From Geosiphon pyriformis (lineage: Eukaryota; Glomeromycota; Glomeromycetes; Archaeosporales; Geosiphonaceae): a stretch of DNA of 64,000 bases. The notes under the pieces are model-generated. The model saw nothing but the letters and a program-made list of their open reading frames with translations. It was not told the origin of the DNA and ran no database searches. The translations under genes were made by a program, and so were the position numbers. The DNA is taken from contig JAAOMT010000441.1 of the NCBI GenBank assembly GCA_016748015.1, positions 322,005 to 386,004 of the forward strand, given 5' to 3'. Each line of letters begins with the position of its first letter. Position 1 is the first letter of the stretch. Below, in pieces: positions 1 to 12,821 of this stretch.

Positions 1-554
1 CAAGTTGGTGTTTTCACAAAAGAGCTTCTATTCAGAGAGTTAACCAAACCCAAATCAAAACATCTTTTGAAGCTAGCATACTTATGAGAGCCATTCTCAT
101 TGAAATTGCCACTAAAAATGACAAAAGAAGATTCATTCACAGTTATTGCAATCAAGGAATTGATCTCACCAGCTTGAGAGAACCAAGTGGTCGAGGAGAC
201 ACCAGTGTAAAGCCCCAGGACAAAAACCAAAAGTTTGTTTTTAAAGAGTAATCTAATGCAAAGAAGGTGACCCAGAACCTCAAAAACCTTATTAATATGC
301 TTAGCTAAAGAATTGTTCATAACGACTACAACACTAGCACCAACATAGCCAGAGTTCAATCCAGAAGAGAAAACATGAACACCATCAAATTTGCTAGCCA
401 GCCAAGGGCAGATTTTATCCTTTAACTTTGTTTTTGTGAGAATGGAGATCAAATTGCCAGAATTCTTGTGCCAATATATAATGTCTTTCTGTTTCACCAA
501 ATTGTTTATACCCTTCACATTACATGTGGCAATCCTCCAAACTAAACTGGTCAT
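1..554 (-). pseudogene. LINE ORF2, N-terminal endonuclease part (truncated by window)
   Basis: ORF2 opens at the ATG at 554, which overlaps the ORF1 stop. The translation begins with the apurinic/apyrimidinic-type endonuclease signature seen in the other copies here: an IATCNV block, then a TKTKLK segment where a TETK motif is expected. That would be loss of the catalytic Glu. Later come GLYTG and a GNFNENG block. This enzyme nicks target DNA to prime reverse transcription. RT and RNase H lie outside the window. Tryptophan is retained at about 400-410 (PWLASKF), where two sibling copies have TAG and one has TGA. Confidence 0.75.
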
Positions 555-2416
555 TGGAACAGATGAGGTAGAGACAAACTCGAACCAGAACACAAAAGAT
601 CTAATCTCACCAGGATTGAACTGAATAAAGCTTCCAGACCAGACATTTTGGATTTCAAACCACCCAATTTGGAGATAAGAATCTTTGAACCACTCAAACT
701 AAGAACAGCAGCAGAGTTACCACCACCAGAAAGAGAGGGAGCAGACGAGGCCAACACATCATCCAGAACCATATTTGAGTCCACAACTGGAGATGAATGC
801 ACAGAAACAGCCAAAGGGGGAGCACAAGAAGGAGACGTCAATGGCACCAACTCAAAAAAACTCAATTTTTTGAGAATACCAGACACCTGATCAGAGAGAA
901 TTTCCATAGATTGTTTCAACACTGCCAGACAATCACCCAAGCCATTGACCTGATAACAAGAAGAACTGAATGATAGAGACGCATTATCAGAAAGCAACCC
1001 AGAGCCAGAAGGAGAGCCACCAAGAGGGGAGGCAAAGGACACCACTTGAGCCCATAATTTACCACTAAAGGCAGCTGGGCAAGAAATAGAAACATTTTTT
1101 TTGGTATACAATTTGGCTAGCTGAAGGCAAGATGCACCAAAAAAAGGTCTTTTTGTCAAATTGGGAGGCACAGGAGGTGATACATCAAAGGCATCACACT
1201 CGAGAGCCGAATGACCAAAACACCCACATCTACCACACTGAATCAGCTCTAACCTAGTCCATAACAATCAAACACCACCAAAAATTGGCTCAGTGTAAAA
1301 AACAGACTCCAACATTTCATCAGATTCAAAGCACACCACAGCACAGTGGAACTGATTGCCAGTCTTCAATAATCTATTGATAACACAAGTTTTCCCTTCA
1401 GTCTCATCCAAAAGTGTACTAAGATCATGTGCAGTAGTGTCTGCAGGCAAAGTAAACAACAGCACTCTAAACTGATCCCTAGAAGCCCATGTATTATGAT
1501 CTCCTATGGCCATAGCCACATGAACTGAGTCTTTCTTAATTAGAAATAACCATCTTGAAGTCAATTGCACAGCCTGGTTTGAATCAGCAAATTCTACCAC
1601 AGTCTTCTGCCACATACCAACCAACTGGATTTTAATCGACTTAATTATCCCAAACTCAGAAACTGTGGTAATGATCATGTCTTTAGGCATATTCATGGGA
1701 ATTTTTTTGATCACCACAGTCTAATCTGAATGAAGCTCTTGTTTTCTCACATTGTTGTTTACGATAATCTCTTCTTTTTCAGCCAATGATACAACTTTCC
1801 TCATGCTCTTCTCAGAAGTAAATGTCGATCAGATAATCCCTTCAAAATTTGAAGGGATAGTGGTCCCCCCAAAACCATTGATCTTTGAAAAAAATTTTTT
1901 GATCAATTGAGTTTTTGCCGTCGCTGATTTGCTTTCAACAGCTGAAAAATTGATATCCAAGGCAAAAGATTTTTTGACAGACATCTTCACTTAAGTTTTG
2001 ATGATAATAAAATCCACTCATTTGCTATCAGAAAAGGCTTTCTTTATTGGAGAAGGAAGAGATTCCACCTCTTCATTTATGGTGAAGTTAGAAGAACTGA
2101 GGGGGGAGCCAAAATTCATGCCAGTACTTAATCTAATTACTCTTGAAGTGTTAATAGCTGAATTCAGAAAAGAGCCATTACTACTACCAGACATATCAAC
2201 ATCATTTTCATCACCAGACAAGCTTTTCACATCAGAAAAAGCATTACAACCAGAACCAGACTTCAGAGAGATGTCCTGCTTATCACCAGAATGTTTAACA
2301 TTCTCAAGAATGACTTTCTTCTTTTGAATAAAAGAACCACCAACAGGACCATGAAAAGCACTTTTAGGCGCCTTTTTCTTTAACATACTGTCACTAGAAG
2401 CAGCTTCTGAATCCAT
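551..2416 (-). pseudogene. LINE ORF1 (gag-like, RRM-like fold plus CCHC knuckle), broken
   Basis: The ORF starts at an ATG at 2416 and keeps one reading frame to the TGA at 551, interrupted only by point stops (for example near 2018, 1832 and 1722), with no frameshift that I can find. The N-terminus is Ser/Lys-rich and low complexity. The middle region (about 1500-1720) has the beta-strand pattern of an RRM-like nucleic-acid-binding domain, with a VVIKKIP segment and a WQKTVVEF segment. The C-terminal half has a zinc knuckle, CGRCGCFGHSALEC, near 1200-1240. In LINEs this protein packages element RNA. The ORF1 stop overlaps the ORF2 start as ATGA. Confidence 0.8.
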
Positions 2417-2530
2417 GACAAAAGAGTTATTAGTTAAAGAAATGTTGATATATACTAATAATAAAAAAACAAAAACTTCTTTTTCAGAAAATAACTCGTT
2501 GGGGTTTTTGAAGGTAAGAAAGAAAGAAGT

Positions 2531-4699
2531 TTTTTTTTTCCAATAATTATTTTAATTATATTTAGTCTAATTTATATTATTTAATTATAATTAATAAGAT
2601 TTAGTTTTGTTTTTTTGTTTTTTGATAAGTTAATAATTTATTATAATATTATAATAATACTTTTTTTAATATTTTTAAATTAAACAATAATTTTTAAAAA
2701 TAAAAATTAATATTTTATTAATTAATATAATTAATAGTAATTAATTTAAATTATTAAAATACAGTTATTTTAATTGCATTTAATATTAAATAAAATAAGA
2801 TAAATAATTTTAAAAAATAAAAAAATAAAAAAAAATTTATGAATTTTTAATAAAAATATTTTATTAAAATAAAAAAAGATTAAATTAGATATATTTTATT
2901 ATTATTATATTAATCAAATCATTATTTAATATAATATAATTACATAAAATTTTTAAATTAGATATAATTTATGTGTTTTTTACATGTAATCAAACATAAA
3001 CTCAGTTTAAATTAAGCCTATAAAAAAAGCCTACTTTAAAAAATATTTTATATCCAATTAATAATTAAAAAACTACTATTTATAATAATATTATTTAATT
3101 ATTTAGCAGTTTTATTTAACTTGATATTAATTAATTAATACTTTTAAAAAGCAATTAACTAAACATAAATATTTTTTAAAAATATTATTAAAATTTTTTA
3201 TAAATTAGTATTAATATTATATTTATCAATAATAATGAATTTTCTGTTTTGGTTGACAGTATTAACAAATTAAGCAATGGTGTGGTTTTGCTACTTAGTA
3301 TTGAAAAGGTTAAAAGTGTGTATTCTGGTTTGTGCTATAGTTGTTTGTTTTTTTTAAGTTTGAGTAATAAATTGGTAGTAATAGCTAATATATAGTATAA
3401 TTTTAATTAGCCCAAATAACTGGTCACATATAACAAGTACATAAATCATGTTTAATTTATGATACATATATGTTGTATATCTTTAGATAATAATTGAACT
3501 ACACTTATAAAGCCAATAAAAAAAATATATTATTTTTATAGAAACTTTATTTAAAGCTTTATTAAAAATAAATATTTTATTCTAAATATTAACAATTATA
3601 CTTTTAAGTTCTTTATATAAAGCAAAAAAAGTGTTGAATAAAATAATAACAAAAGTAATTAATAAAATCAAAGCACTTAACTTAAATTTTAAAAAAACCA
3701 GATAAGAATTAATTAAAAAATTAACAATAATAAAAAAATTAATAACAAAAAAAACTAATAAAATAAAAGCAAAAGTCATAATATAATACTTGATTTTAAT
3801 ATATTTTTTAATTTTAATATTAATAAAAATTATTTATATATATATATATTTTTATAATAATTTTTAAAAATTTATTATTTTAATTATTTTTTATATTATT
3901 TTGTTATTATTAATTATAATTTATTATTATATATTTATCCTATTTTATATTATTTTTAATCATTTTTTATTGTAATTATTATGTATTATTTTATATTATA
4001 ATTAATTATTTTGTGTTATTTTTATTATTATATATTAATTATATATTTTTTGTAATTTAATATAATTAAAAAATAAAAACTATTAACAAAAAATATGTAA
4101 ATAAATAAATAGATTAATATTATACAATATTAAATACAATAAAAAAACCAAAAACATTAATTTTGATTGTTTATTAAAAATAAAATATACATAAAAATTA
4201 TTAATAATAATTAACCAAATAATAATAAATATTTAGTTATACAAATATCTTAATTATTACTTAAAAAATTTATAATTAAATAAAAATATGTTAATAAAAA
4301 ACAAATTAAGTTTTAAAATATTTACTCAAATTATTTTGAAAAAAATCATATTTAATAAATAAATAAATAATTTTACTGGTAAATAATATAATTTAATACA
4401 TAAAAAATTAAATTAATAAAAAAGTAAAACAAAAACAATAAAAATTAATTAAATTAAATTAAATTATCAATAATAACAAAAATAATTATTATTTTACAAT
4501 AATTGTAAATTATTTTATCAAATAACTAAAAACAAAAGTTATTTAAATAATTAATATTATAATTATTAAACAAAACTTTAATTATTAATTAATATAAAAT
4601 AATTTTTATAATTTTTATTATTAATTAGCATATAATATTATTTTTATTTTATTATTTATTATGTAATTAAAATATTAAATATTATTATTTAATTAAATT
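2531..4699. other. AT-rich desert, no gene seen
   Basis: This is very AT-rich DNA made of short A/T runs and TAA/TTA-like words. The only longer ORF (3582-3779, minus) encodes a hydrophobic low-complexity peptide of Ile, Phe, Leu and Asn, as expected by chance in such DNA. A slightly less AT-rich patch at about 3240-3480 has no recognisable coding content. The desert separates the 5' end of one LINE from the 3' end of the next. Confidence 0.7.
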
Positions 4700-4830
4700 T
4701 TTTTTTTTAAACATTTAACGAGTGAAATCCAAACACTGCCTAGTGCAATATATTATACAAATGATCTAAACTAGGTGTGAATTATGCACTTTCTACATGT
4801 AACCAGTTACTCAAACCAATCAAGACAATA

Positions 4831-7800
4831 TTATATATCTATATGAACAGAAACTTTATCACCTATGTCTAAAAAAACCAAATAAGACTTACGAAAACTG
4901 AAACCAACACCAATTATCTCAACAATACTCAGCAATCCAATTATGCCCGTTGACAGCACTGAAAGAAGCCCAAAAATCGAGATAGAAACAGATTTATCGC
5001 GTGGAATAAGTCCATTTTTTTCCATGAAAACATAGTGCTTGGCACAAACCAACCAAATGTTTTCCCAAAAAGCATGACTAAACTCATGCACAAAGGCCAC
5101 AATGTTCTAATTCACTACTTTGGAATTCTTGAAAACAGAGACAGACTCATGAAACCAATTCTTGAAAACAAAACCTTTGCACAAAGCAGTGTTGACCAAA
5201 ATGTCAGATAAACAAGTGAACAACAGCTATGAGACAACTGAGAAAGAACGACCCAGACTGGATTGCACTTTCCAAGCTGATGCATGAAAGTCCAACAAAC
5301 GAGCACAATCATCGGCATCAAACAAACAAGAAAAAGCATGGTCTAAGACTTCAACATTGTTACAGAACAAACACACTACACTAGAGTAACTCTTATCATA
5401 AAGCCATTTACGCATGACAACAGAGAGCCAAAAATGCAATATCTTTATAAAATACATCTGGAAACCAGCAGTCCACTTGCTAGTGAAGCCAGCAGCCATG
5501 TGAGAGCCCGGATGCTATATCAGCAATGATCTAATTCAATCAATATCTGCACACAGACTATCCACTACTACCCATGAACCAAAACCGATTTCCCAATGTG
5601 CACGATGAACTGACCAAAAAACATCCCGAACAAAATGCCTAGAATTACCAGAAATAGCAGCACCACCAATTCTAAGATAGCATTCATTAATAGAATGAGG
5701 CAAATTCCAGCTAGAGAAAGCCACAGCTCTGGCCAACTTATTCACACACTTATTGCCCAAAACACCCAAATGACTTTTGATCTTATATCAATTAATATTC
5801 AAATTCTTACAATGAACAACGTTCACAATGTAGTGATGTTCAATCCAACACCAATTTCTAAAATCCAGCTCCAACTTGCAAGCATCCAAAGCTGCTTGAC
5901 TATCTGAGAACAAGTCAATCAAGCAAGAAGGAGAGACACACTTGAGAGCTAGAGCAATGGCCTGCAACTCTGTCAAAGTAAAAGACATCAAACCAGAAAC
6001 TCCTATACCCAAACCCATACCAATATCCTTAAAGAAAACAGCAGTCCCAGCTTTTATATCAACAGACCCCAAGCCACTCAAAGATCCATCCGTATAGACA
6101 GAAAAGCGACCAACATTAGAACATAGCAAATTGGCTCTAATAGCATTAAACTCACAAGAACAAAGAATATTCGAAGAGCTGCCATCATTCCAAGATGAAA
6201 AATAGACAGAAAGAGAGGATACACCACCAAGAAATTGAACAGAAAGCTTAAACCAGGCAGGAACTGGACCATATAGGTCCAATTGCTTCTATCGCTTGAA
6301 GGTTTTCCAATCAAAAATAGCCATACTTTGGTCAAGCAGTTGGTTCATGAAGGCAATTCCATAATGCCAAAGCAAAGAGACACACTTAAAATAGGTTGAT
6401 TCACCAAGAACACAAGACATAGAAGTTTCACCCCAACAACAAAAAGCATCAGTCAGGAAGCCACCCAAGGACAAATCATTTTTAGAAAAAATGCACACTA
6501 TACCAGCCAGAAAATTATTCAGAGGGTTGACCTTGACATGAACTGGGTACTACAAAGAATAAAGTGGATGCCAGCAGAGGACCTGAAGATCATGTGACCA
6601 GTAAGAGAATAAACAACCCAAAATACCAATAGAGTTTGCAAAAAAAATAACTAAGACCAACTTATTCTTAGCCTAAATCTGCTCAAAAGTCTTCAAACTA
6701 TACAGAGAAAAATGATGAATTGCATCTCTAGGGAAGTCACATAGCAGGCCAGACTTAGATTTCAAGTCCTTACAAATCAGAGTGTCCCACTTCTCACAAG
6801 CACTAACAAGAACATAACTGAATTGTGTTTTATAATCAACAATAAGAAAGAGAATTGCCAAAACCAAATATGAAAACTGTTTATCAGATACTGCTTTTTT
6901 GAAGACCAGATTAGCAAAAAACTGGACATCAAAATGTGCTTTGGCCAAGCTAGGTTTGGAAAGACCCTTAGTCAACAGATAGATCCCTAAATAGTGATGT
7001 GATTCCCTTCTCTTGGCAATAAAAATAGGTAATTCACTGATCAACAGGGAAGAATCTGCAACCTTGTAATTAATAGGAATGGTCACAGTCTTATTATTAT
7101 TAATTGAAATATCATTGATATCAAAAAATTCACTAGCAATATTGAGAATATGCTGTGTAGCACTTCAACTGCTATCAACCCATATAGTATCATCAACAAA
7201 AGCACCTGTGGCAAAAAAAGAGGAGAGACCAGCCCAAAATTTGGCATGACCACACCCAGAAATAAAGTAAAAATTCAACTTATATTTACATCCATCCACC
7301 TGTTTCTTGACCTTACACAGAAGAGGATCATAAAATATGCGCCAAAAGAGCAGCAAGAACACCTCCCTCTGGTCCAAGCCATCATGTACCCTGTATCTAT
7401 CTATCAAACCAAAATCTGTCATAACTCTATTAATGTGATCATTATAAATATTACCAAAAAACCTAATAAACTTGCTACATATCTTTATTCTAACCAAACT
7501 GTTTCGAAAATGCTCTCATCCAACAGAATCATAAGTCTTTCACATGTCCTGCAATATCAACCAAAGTTCACGACTCTTCTCTAAAGCATCTTCAACCATT
7601 GAACCAATGGCAAAAATAGGTGACTGCATCATTATACTCCTAAAGACTGAAAAATTGTCTCTATGTAAAACATCAAAAGTACTACATGCCGATGAGATCC
7701 TATCTGATAGAATTTTGGAAAAAATCTTGTAGGCAGTTTCAATCAAGGCAATAGGTTGGATGTTTGTGAGAACTCCATCCCATTCATACAGCTTAGGAAT

Positions 7801-9504
7801 CATCAAGATCTAAGCTTCTTTCCAAGCACCAGATACTGATTCATGGATCAAACAAGAATTCAAAAGCACCAAAAGCATATCTAAAACTGATTTATCACAA
7901 TGTTTCTAGAGTTCATTCGAAATCCTAGAGAGACCAGCAGCTTTACCCTTGGGAAGATTAGAAACCACACCAAGCAACTCATCAACACCAACAGGACATA
8001 TCACATTAGAAAAGACATTATCAAAAACATACTCCAAAAGCCAGTATTGGCAGAACCATTTATCTGAGATGTCAGGCATTACTCTGTGCTTCCTGGTCCA
8101 ACCTTCCATGATCCCATCTACCCTAGATTTAACTAGGCTTGGCTTCAATACCAATTCATCACCTACCACCAGATAATCCAGTACCACCTTGCAAAAGGGA
8201 TGCTTCAAAACACTCCTGATAATGTGATTCTTGTCTGATTCAAAACTTTTTATTCTCTTATTAATAGCCACCTTGTTATATGCTTCCTCAGCATGCCTGA
8301 ATTCCAGCAACTTAAAAGAGCAGTAAAATTTCCTCACTTTAGCCAGAGCTGAGCAAATTATGTCGAAATTGGAATCTAAAAAAAATAAAGACTTTATCAC
8401 TGACACACTATTAGCATCAAGCTCACACCACATATCCAACAAAGAAGCAAATTCTACACTAGAGACCAAATGAAAAGCCTTAACCAGCTTAGACACCAGC
8501 AACTCCAGCTTATGAAATCTTGAAAAATCTCTGGTAAAAACCCCATCTAAATCCTTGAACCATTTTTTCCTAAATATCTCATTTGCTGAAAGAGTTATTA
8601 TTTTGTGCAAAACATTCTACATGACATTCATATCCGAAAGTTGTACAGTGGTAGCAAACTTATTGGCAAACATTCCAGCATTGGCTGAAGTGACATCTTT
8701 AAAATTTTTCCATTTACTGTCATTAGCACTCTTGAAATTAAACTTCCAATAATCCCTATTAGCCTGTCTATGAAGAGAGTTTAACTAAGTATCTAGCAGA
8801 CTGTCTAGGCCCACAGAAACAGAAACTGCTCAATGATTAGTGTTGAAATGTTTGCTCACATCCACAACATTGTGATCCACTACTGCATTAACCAAATTAG
8901 ATGAAACTAGCATGAAATCAATTGTTTTTTTCACACCCCTCAAATTTTCCCATGTAAAACTTTTTACTACTGGGCTATCTGACAAAGAGTTAACCAGCCC
9001 CAAGTCCAGACATTTTTTAAAACTCATACTCTTATGCAAACTATTCTTATTGAAATTACCATCCAAAATGATGAAAAAAGATTCATTAACAGCTTTAGCA
9101 ATAAGAGAATTGACTTCACCAGCCTAAAAGAACTGAGCCACCAAAAAAGCACCAGCATAAAGCCCCAAAATAGACACAGAAAGTTTATTCTTGAAAAGCA
9201 GCTTAATGGACAGGAGCTGACCAGGCACCTCAGAAACTTTGTACACATGTTTCACCAAAAAAATGTTCATGACAATTGCAACGCCAGAGTCCATATGACC
9301 AGAATCCAACCCAGAGGTAAACACCCAGAAACCATCATACTTATTCATGATCTATGAGCGAATTTTGCTCTTTAACTTGGTCTCAGTAACAATAGAAATC
9401 AAATTGTTTAACTTCTTATGCCAACAGATTATATCATCCTGTTTTGCAGGATTGTTTATACTCTGAACATTGCAAGTAGCAATTTTCCAAACTAGACTGA
9501 TCAT
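4831..9504 (-). pseudogene. LINE ORF2: endonuclease, reverse transcriptase, RNase H (stops, no frameshift)
   Basis: The ATG at 9504 overlaps the ORF1 stop as ATGA. Domains in order: AP-type endonuclease (IATCNV, TETKLK, GLYAG, NFNKN; about 8800-9500); RT with the catalytic FVDDTIW block near 7180-7200; RNase H with YTDGSL near 6080 and a SDSQAALDAC block near 5890; and a C-terminal CLFCNN...HAFSC zinc motif near 5330-5390. All open segments from 9504 to 4831 share one frame across 4.67 kb, although roughly twenty stops interrupt it, many at positions where sibling copies have Trp or Gln. The RT and RNase H catalytic acids are still present, but the ORF cannot be translated whole. Confidence 0.88.
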
Positions 9505-11448
9505 TGAGATGGAGGAGGAGCTAATGAACCCAAACCAGAACACAAAGAGTTCAATCTCTTCAAAACCAAATTGACCAAGACCTCCAGAACCAACATCTTC
9601 GATTCCAAAACCACCCACTTTGGTGGTAAGCATTTTTGAACTGCTCAGACTCAGTTCAAGAGCAGCCTTATTGACCAATGGGACAGAAGAAAAAGAAAGT
9701 GACACTACACCATCAACCATCATATTCAAATCCAAAGCTGAATTCAAGGGAGGAGCAACAAAAGAAAAAAGAGCACAAGATAGCAATAACATCAGCACCA
9801 AATTCACAAGATTCAATTTTTTTAAAATATCTGAAACCTAATCTGACAAAAGCTCCAAGAAGTGCTCCAAAGAAGCCAGACATTTGGTTATATCAGAATC
9901 ATCAAGAGGGTTGGAAGTTATTACCAAGAGATTCATATTTACAAGCGAGCCAACACCAGAAAGAACTGACAAAAACACATAAAAAGGAGAACCACCTGCG
10001 ACTTGAGCCCAAGATTTTCCACCAAAAGACACCAGATAGACAACTGAAGCCTGCTTCTTCTTATAAATATTAGCCAAACAGACCTAATCTTAAGAAGACA
10101 CTATCTTTCTATGATGAACACCAGAATTCCCATCAACTGAACACATATTAGAGATATGACCATATTGTTTATACTTGGCACAGCAAGCCAAAAAAAGACC
10201 AGTCCAATGCAAATTCACACTCTTATAAACTGGAACAGAATTAATAGCAGCCAATTTGGATGCCTCACTATCAAAACACACAACTGCACATCTATCATGA
10301 GCATATAAACCAGGATTATGGCCAATAAAGCAAGTTTTCCCACCATAAAAATTCACTAAATCTAATAAATTATGAGTAGTGGTGCCAACTGAAAGCATAT
10401 ACAACAAAGTCTAATGTTGATTTCTAGAAACCCACATTTGTTTATCACCAACAACTTTAGCTACACAAACAGAATCCTTTCCCACAAAGACTGACCATTT
10501 AGCTACAACCAAATTAGCTATCTTAGAAAACTCAAACTCCACTAAGGTCTTTTGCCACAAACCAATCAATTGTACTTTGATTGAAACAACCTTGCCAAAC
10601 TTGGAAAAAACAGACTCTATAACCAATTTGGAAAGATCAACTGGAATCTCCTTAATGATCATCTCTCGATCTGAACAGCTATTTACTCTTTTTAGATCAT
10701 TATTAACAATAATTTTCTTACAGATTGCCAAATTTCTTGCCTTATTTATACTAAACTCAGAAGTAAAAGAAGCTCTGATGATGTCTGGGAATTTTGAAGG
10801 AGTTGACGCCTCCCCAAAACCATCAATTTGATAGAAAATTTTTTTGATTACAATTAACTTATCACTATTTGTTTTTCCTGGCACAACAGCCAACTTAACA
10901 TTCAATGCAAATGATTTGACTGGCTCAAAGCTACATTTCTCTAGAACATATAACTTAACAGATGGCAGCTGATTGGAACCATTGAACTTCAAAGAAAGAA
11001 GGCTTAATACACTCTCATCATTGCTCATAGTATTAAACGTTGGAGCCTTTGGAGAGTTGCCTAACATGTATGTTTAAATGCAAGTTTTTCTTGACATAGC
11101 ATCGTTCATATCATTGTCTTTACCTGACTCAGTGTAGCTTGTTTTCTCAGCAACCATGTTTGCCATATTCTCAACATCTGAGAGACCACTTACACTACTA
11201 GCAATACTTTCAACTTCACTTTCCCAGGATATTGTAGGCTTATTGTCAAAAATGCCAATATCTTCCAGTGCCAGAGAACCAATAGATGAGTCAACCAAAA
11301 CACTACCAGCTTTGAGTTTTTTTGGCTTCTTATATGATACAGCATAAGAGTAAACACTATCCATGCACTTTTTTTTAGTGTTTGAGCACATTCTTAAACC
11401 AGCCAAACCCGAAGCAGAGTCATTAGCAGAAGAACCTACTGGTTCCAT
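9501..11448 (-). pseudogene. LINE ORF1, beta subfamily, broken
   Basis: The ORF begins with an ATG at 11448 and reads toward 9501. It has a Ser-rich N-terminus, then an acidic and Ser-rich stretch, an RRM-like region around 10430-10700 (IIKEIPVDL; WQKTLVEF) and a degenerate knuckle around 10160-10200 (CCAKYKQYGHISNMC). The frame is constant from 11448 to about 9620 apart from point stops. A single indel near 9610-9620 then shifts the frame, so in this copy the ORF1 tail reads directly into the ORF2 frame. The intended ORF1 stop is the TGA overlapping the ORF2 ATG. Confidence 0.8.
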
Positions 11449-11580
11449 GACAACAAAAACAGATGTATTAGAAGAAATAACTATGAAAAGGTGAATAGAA
11501 AAGGGAAAAAAAAAGGTTGTTAAATTTTCAATAAATCTTCACTCTTGTCGTGGTCAAAGGATTGACAAGAAAAAGATTTT

Positions 11581-12650
11581 TCTATTAAGATTATTTAATA
11601 ATTTAATTAATTTAATTTGTATAATATACAAAAATAATTAAATATAATAATTAAATTATGTAATATTTAAAAATTTGCCAAAATAATTTTTAATTTATTA
11701 AATATATATTTAAATTATTAAAATATTAGCAAAAAAAAGTACTAAAATTTAAAATAATACTATAATACTATAACAAAACATAAAAAAAGCTTTTTTTTTA
11801 AAAAAAAACATTAAGTTAAAAATTAAGTTTTGAATTAATTTATTAAGTAATAATACTTATTAAAACAAAATAAATATTTTTATTTTAAAAACCAAAATTT
11901 TTTGTAATCAAATACTTTTAATATTTACAATCTTAATTAATATTTTATAATTAATTAATTATTGATTTTAATAAACAAGTTTAATATTTTAAACTTAAAC
12001 AAAAAATTTTTTTTTTAATAAAAATATTTTATTTTATTTCTTTTTATTTTTTATTTTTTTTATATTATTTAAAAGTTTACAGTTAAGATTTTTTATAAAA
12101 AAGTTAACCTTTATAGCAAAATAGCAACATATTATTAAAAAGTTTACAATTAAAAATTTTTGTAAAAAAATTGACTTTTATTGTAAAATAAAATAATTAA
12201 TATAAAATTAACTATTTTATTATAAACTTAACAACACAAATAGTTCAAAGTATAATACTTTAAAAATAAATTAATTTATTGGATTTTTATTAACAACAGA
12301 ATTAACAACAACTTAATATTAAGTAATAATAATATAATTATAAAAAATATCAAATAAATTGAAAGTAATTTTAAAAAAAATATTAATCTTAAAAAACTGG
12401 AAGCTTAAAAATTTTAATTAAACTTTTTTGCCAATTTAAATATAAAAAAATAAATGTAACTTTATAATATTTTTATTTTAATAATTATTTCATATTATGT
12501 ATTTAAATTTAACATAATTTAAAAAAATTGATATTAAATATTACAAATATTAATTTGTAATATCACTTGATTATTCACATAACCTGAGCAGAATATAATA
12601 AAATTCACAAAAGTCTAAAATTTATTTTGAAAAAAGTAGTTTAAAATTTT
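11581..12650. other. AT-rich desert, no gene seen
   Basis: A/T homopolymer-rich sequence without a plausible coding region on either strand. It lies between the LINE leader and the gene island. Composition becomes more balanced from about 12650 onward. Confidence 0.7.
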
Positions 12651-12801
12651 AAATCACAAAAAATACATTTTCATTAATTGTCAAATCAATTGCTAATAGG
12701 CTCCAAGAGTATTTTTACATAATTTTACGTGAAAATGCGAGTTCAAGTTCTATTTTTTTTCGAAATACAAACTGGGAATTGGTGTGACTTATAAGGTCAC
12801 C

Positions 12802-12821
12802 AGGTGTCAACAATGACGCCT
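12802..12821. other. Compact 8-bp hairpin
   Basis: AGGTGTCA, a four-base ACAA loop, and TGACGCCT form an eight-pair stem with one T-G wobble. A second short inverted repeat, GTGAC with GTCAC, lies just upstream at 12784-12800. Whether it is transcribed is unknown. Confidence 0.4.

Larger units (their letters stand above)
1..2530 (-). mobile_element. LINE non-LTR retrotransposon, alpha subfamily, copy 1 (partial)
   Basis: This is the 5' part of a LINE read right to left and cut by the window edge. It holds a 5' leader (about 2417-2530), a complete but broken ORF1 with a CCHC knuckle, and the start of ORF2 with the endonuclease domain. Its leader and ORF1 resemble the plus-strand copy at 23603-30449, so I place both in one subfamily. 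The 5' boundary is set where the T/C-rich leader (plus-strand A/G-rich) gives way to pure AT DNA. No target-site duplication could be defined. Confidence 0.85.
4700..11580 (-). mobile_element. LINE retrotransposon, beta subfamily, copy 1 (full length, decayed)
   Basis: This is a full-length non-LTR element of about 6.9 kb on the minus strand. It has a 5' leader (11449-11580), ORF1 (9501-11448), ORF2 with endonuclease, RT and RNase H (4831-9504), and a 3' UTR (about 4715-4830) followed by an A/T-rich tail. The 3' UTR matches the end of the plus-strand copy near 30305-30420, including the block that reads ACTAGG on the plus strand near 4770. The domain order endonuclease-RT-RNase H fits the Tad/I-like LINE group known in fungi. 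It is inactive because of many in-frame stops. Confidence 0.88.

Noticed and set aside
3582-3779. 65-codon hydrophobic ORF on the minus strand
   Set aside because: Ile/Phe/Leu/Asn low-complexity translation in an AT desert, with no motif; expected by chance.
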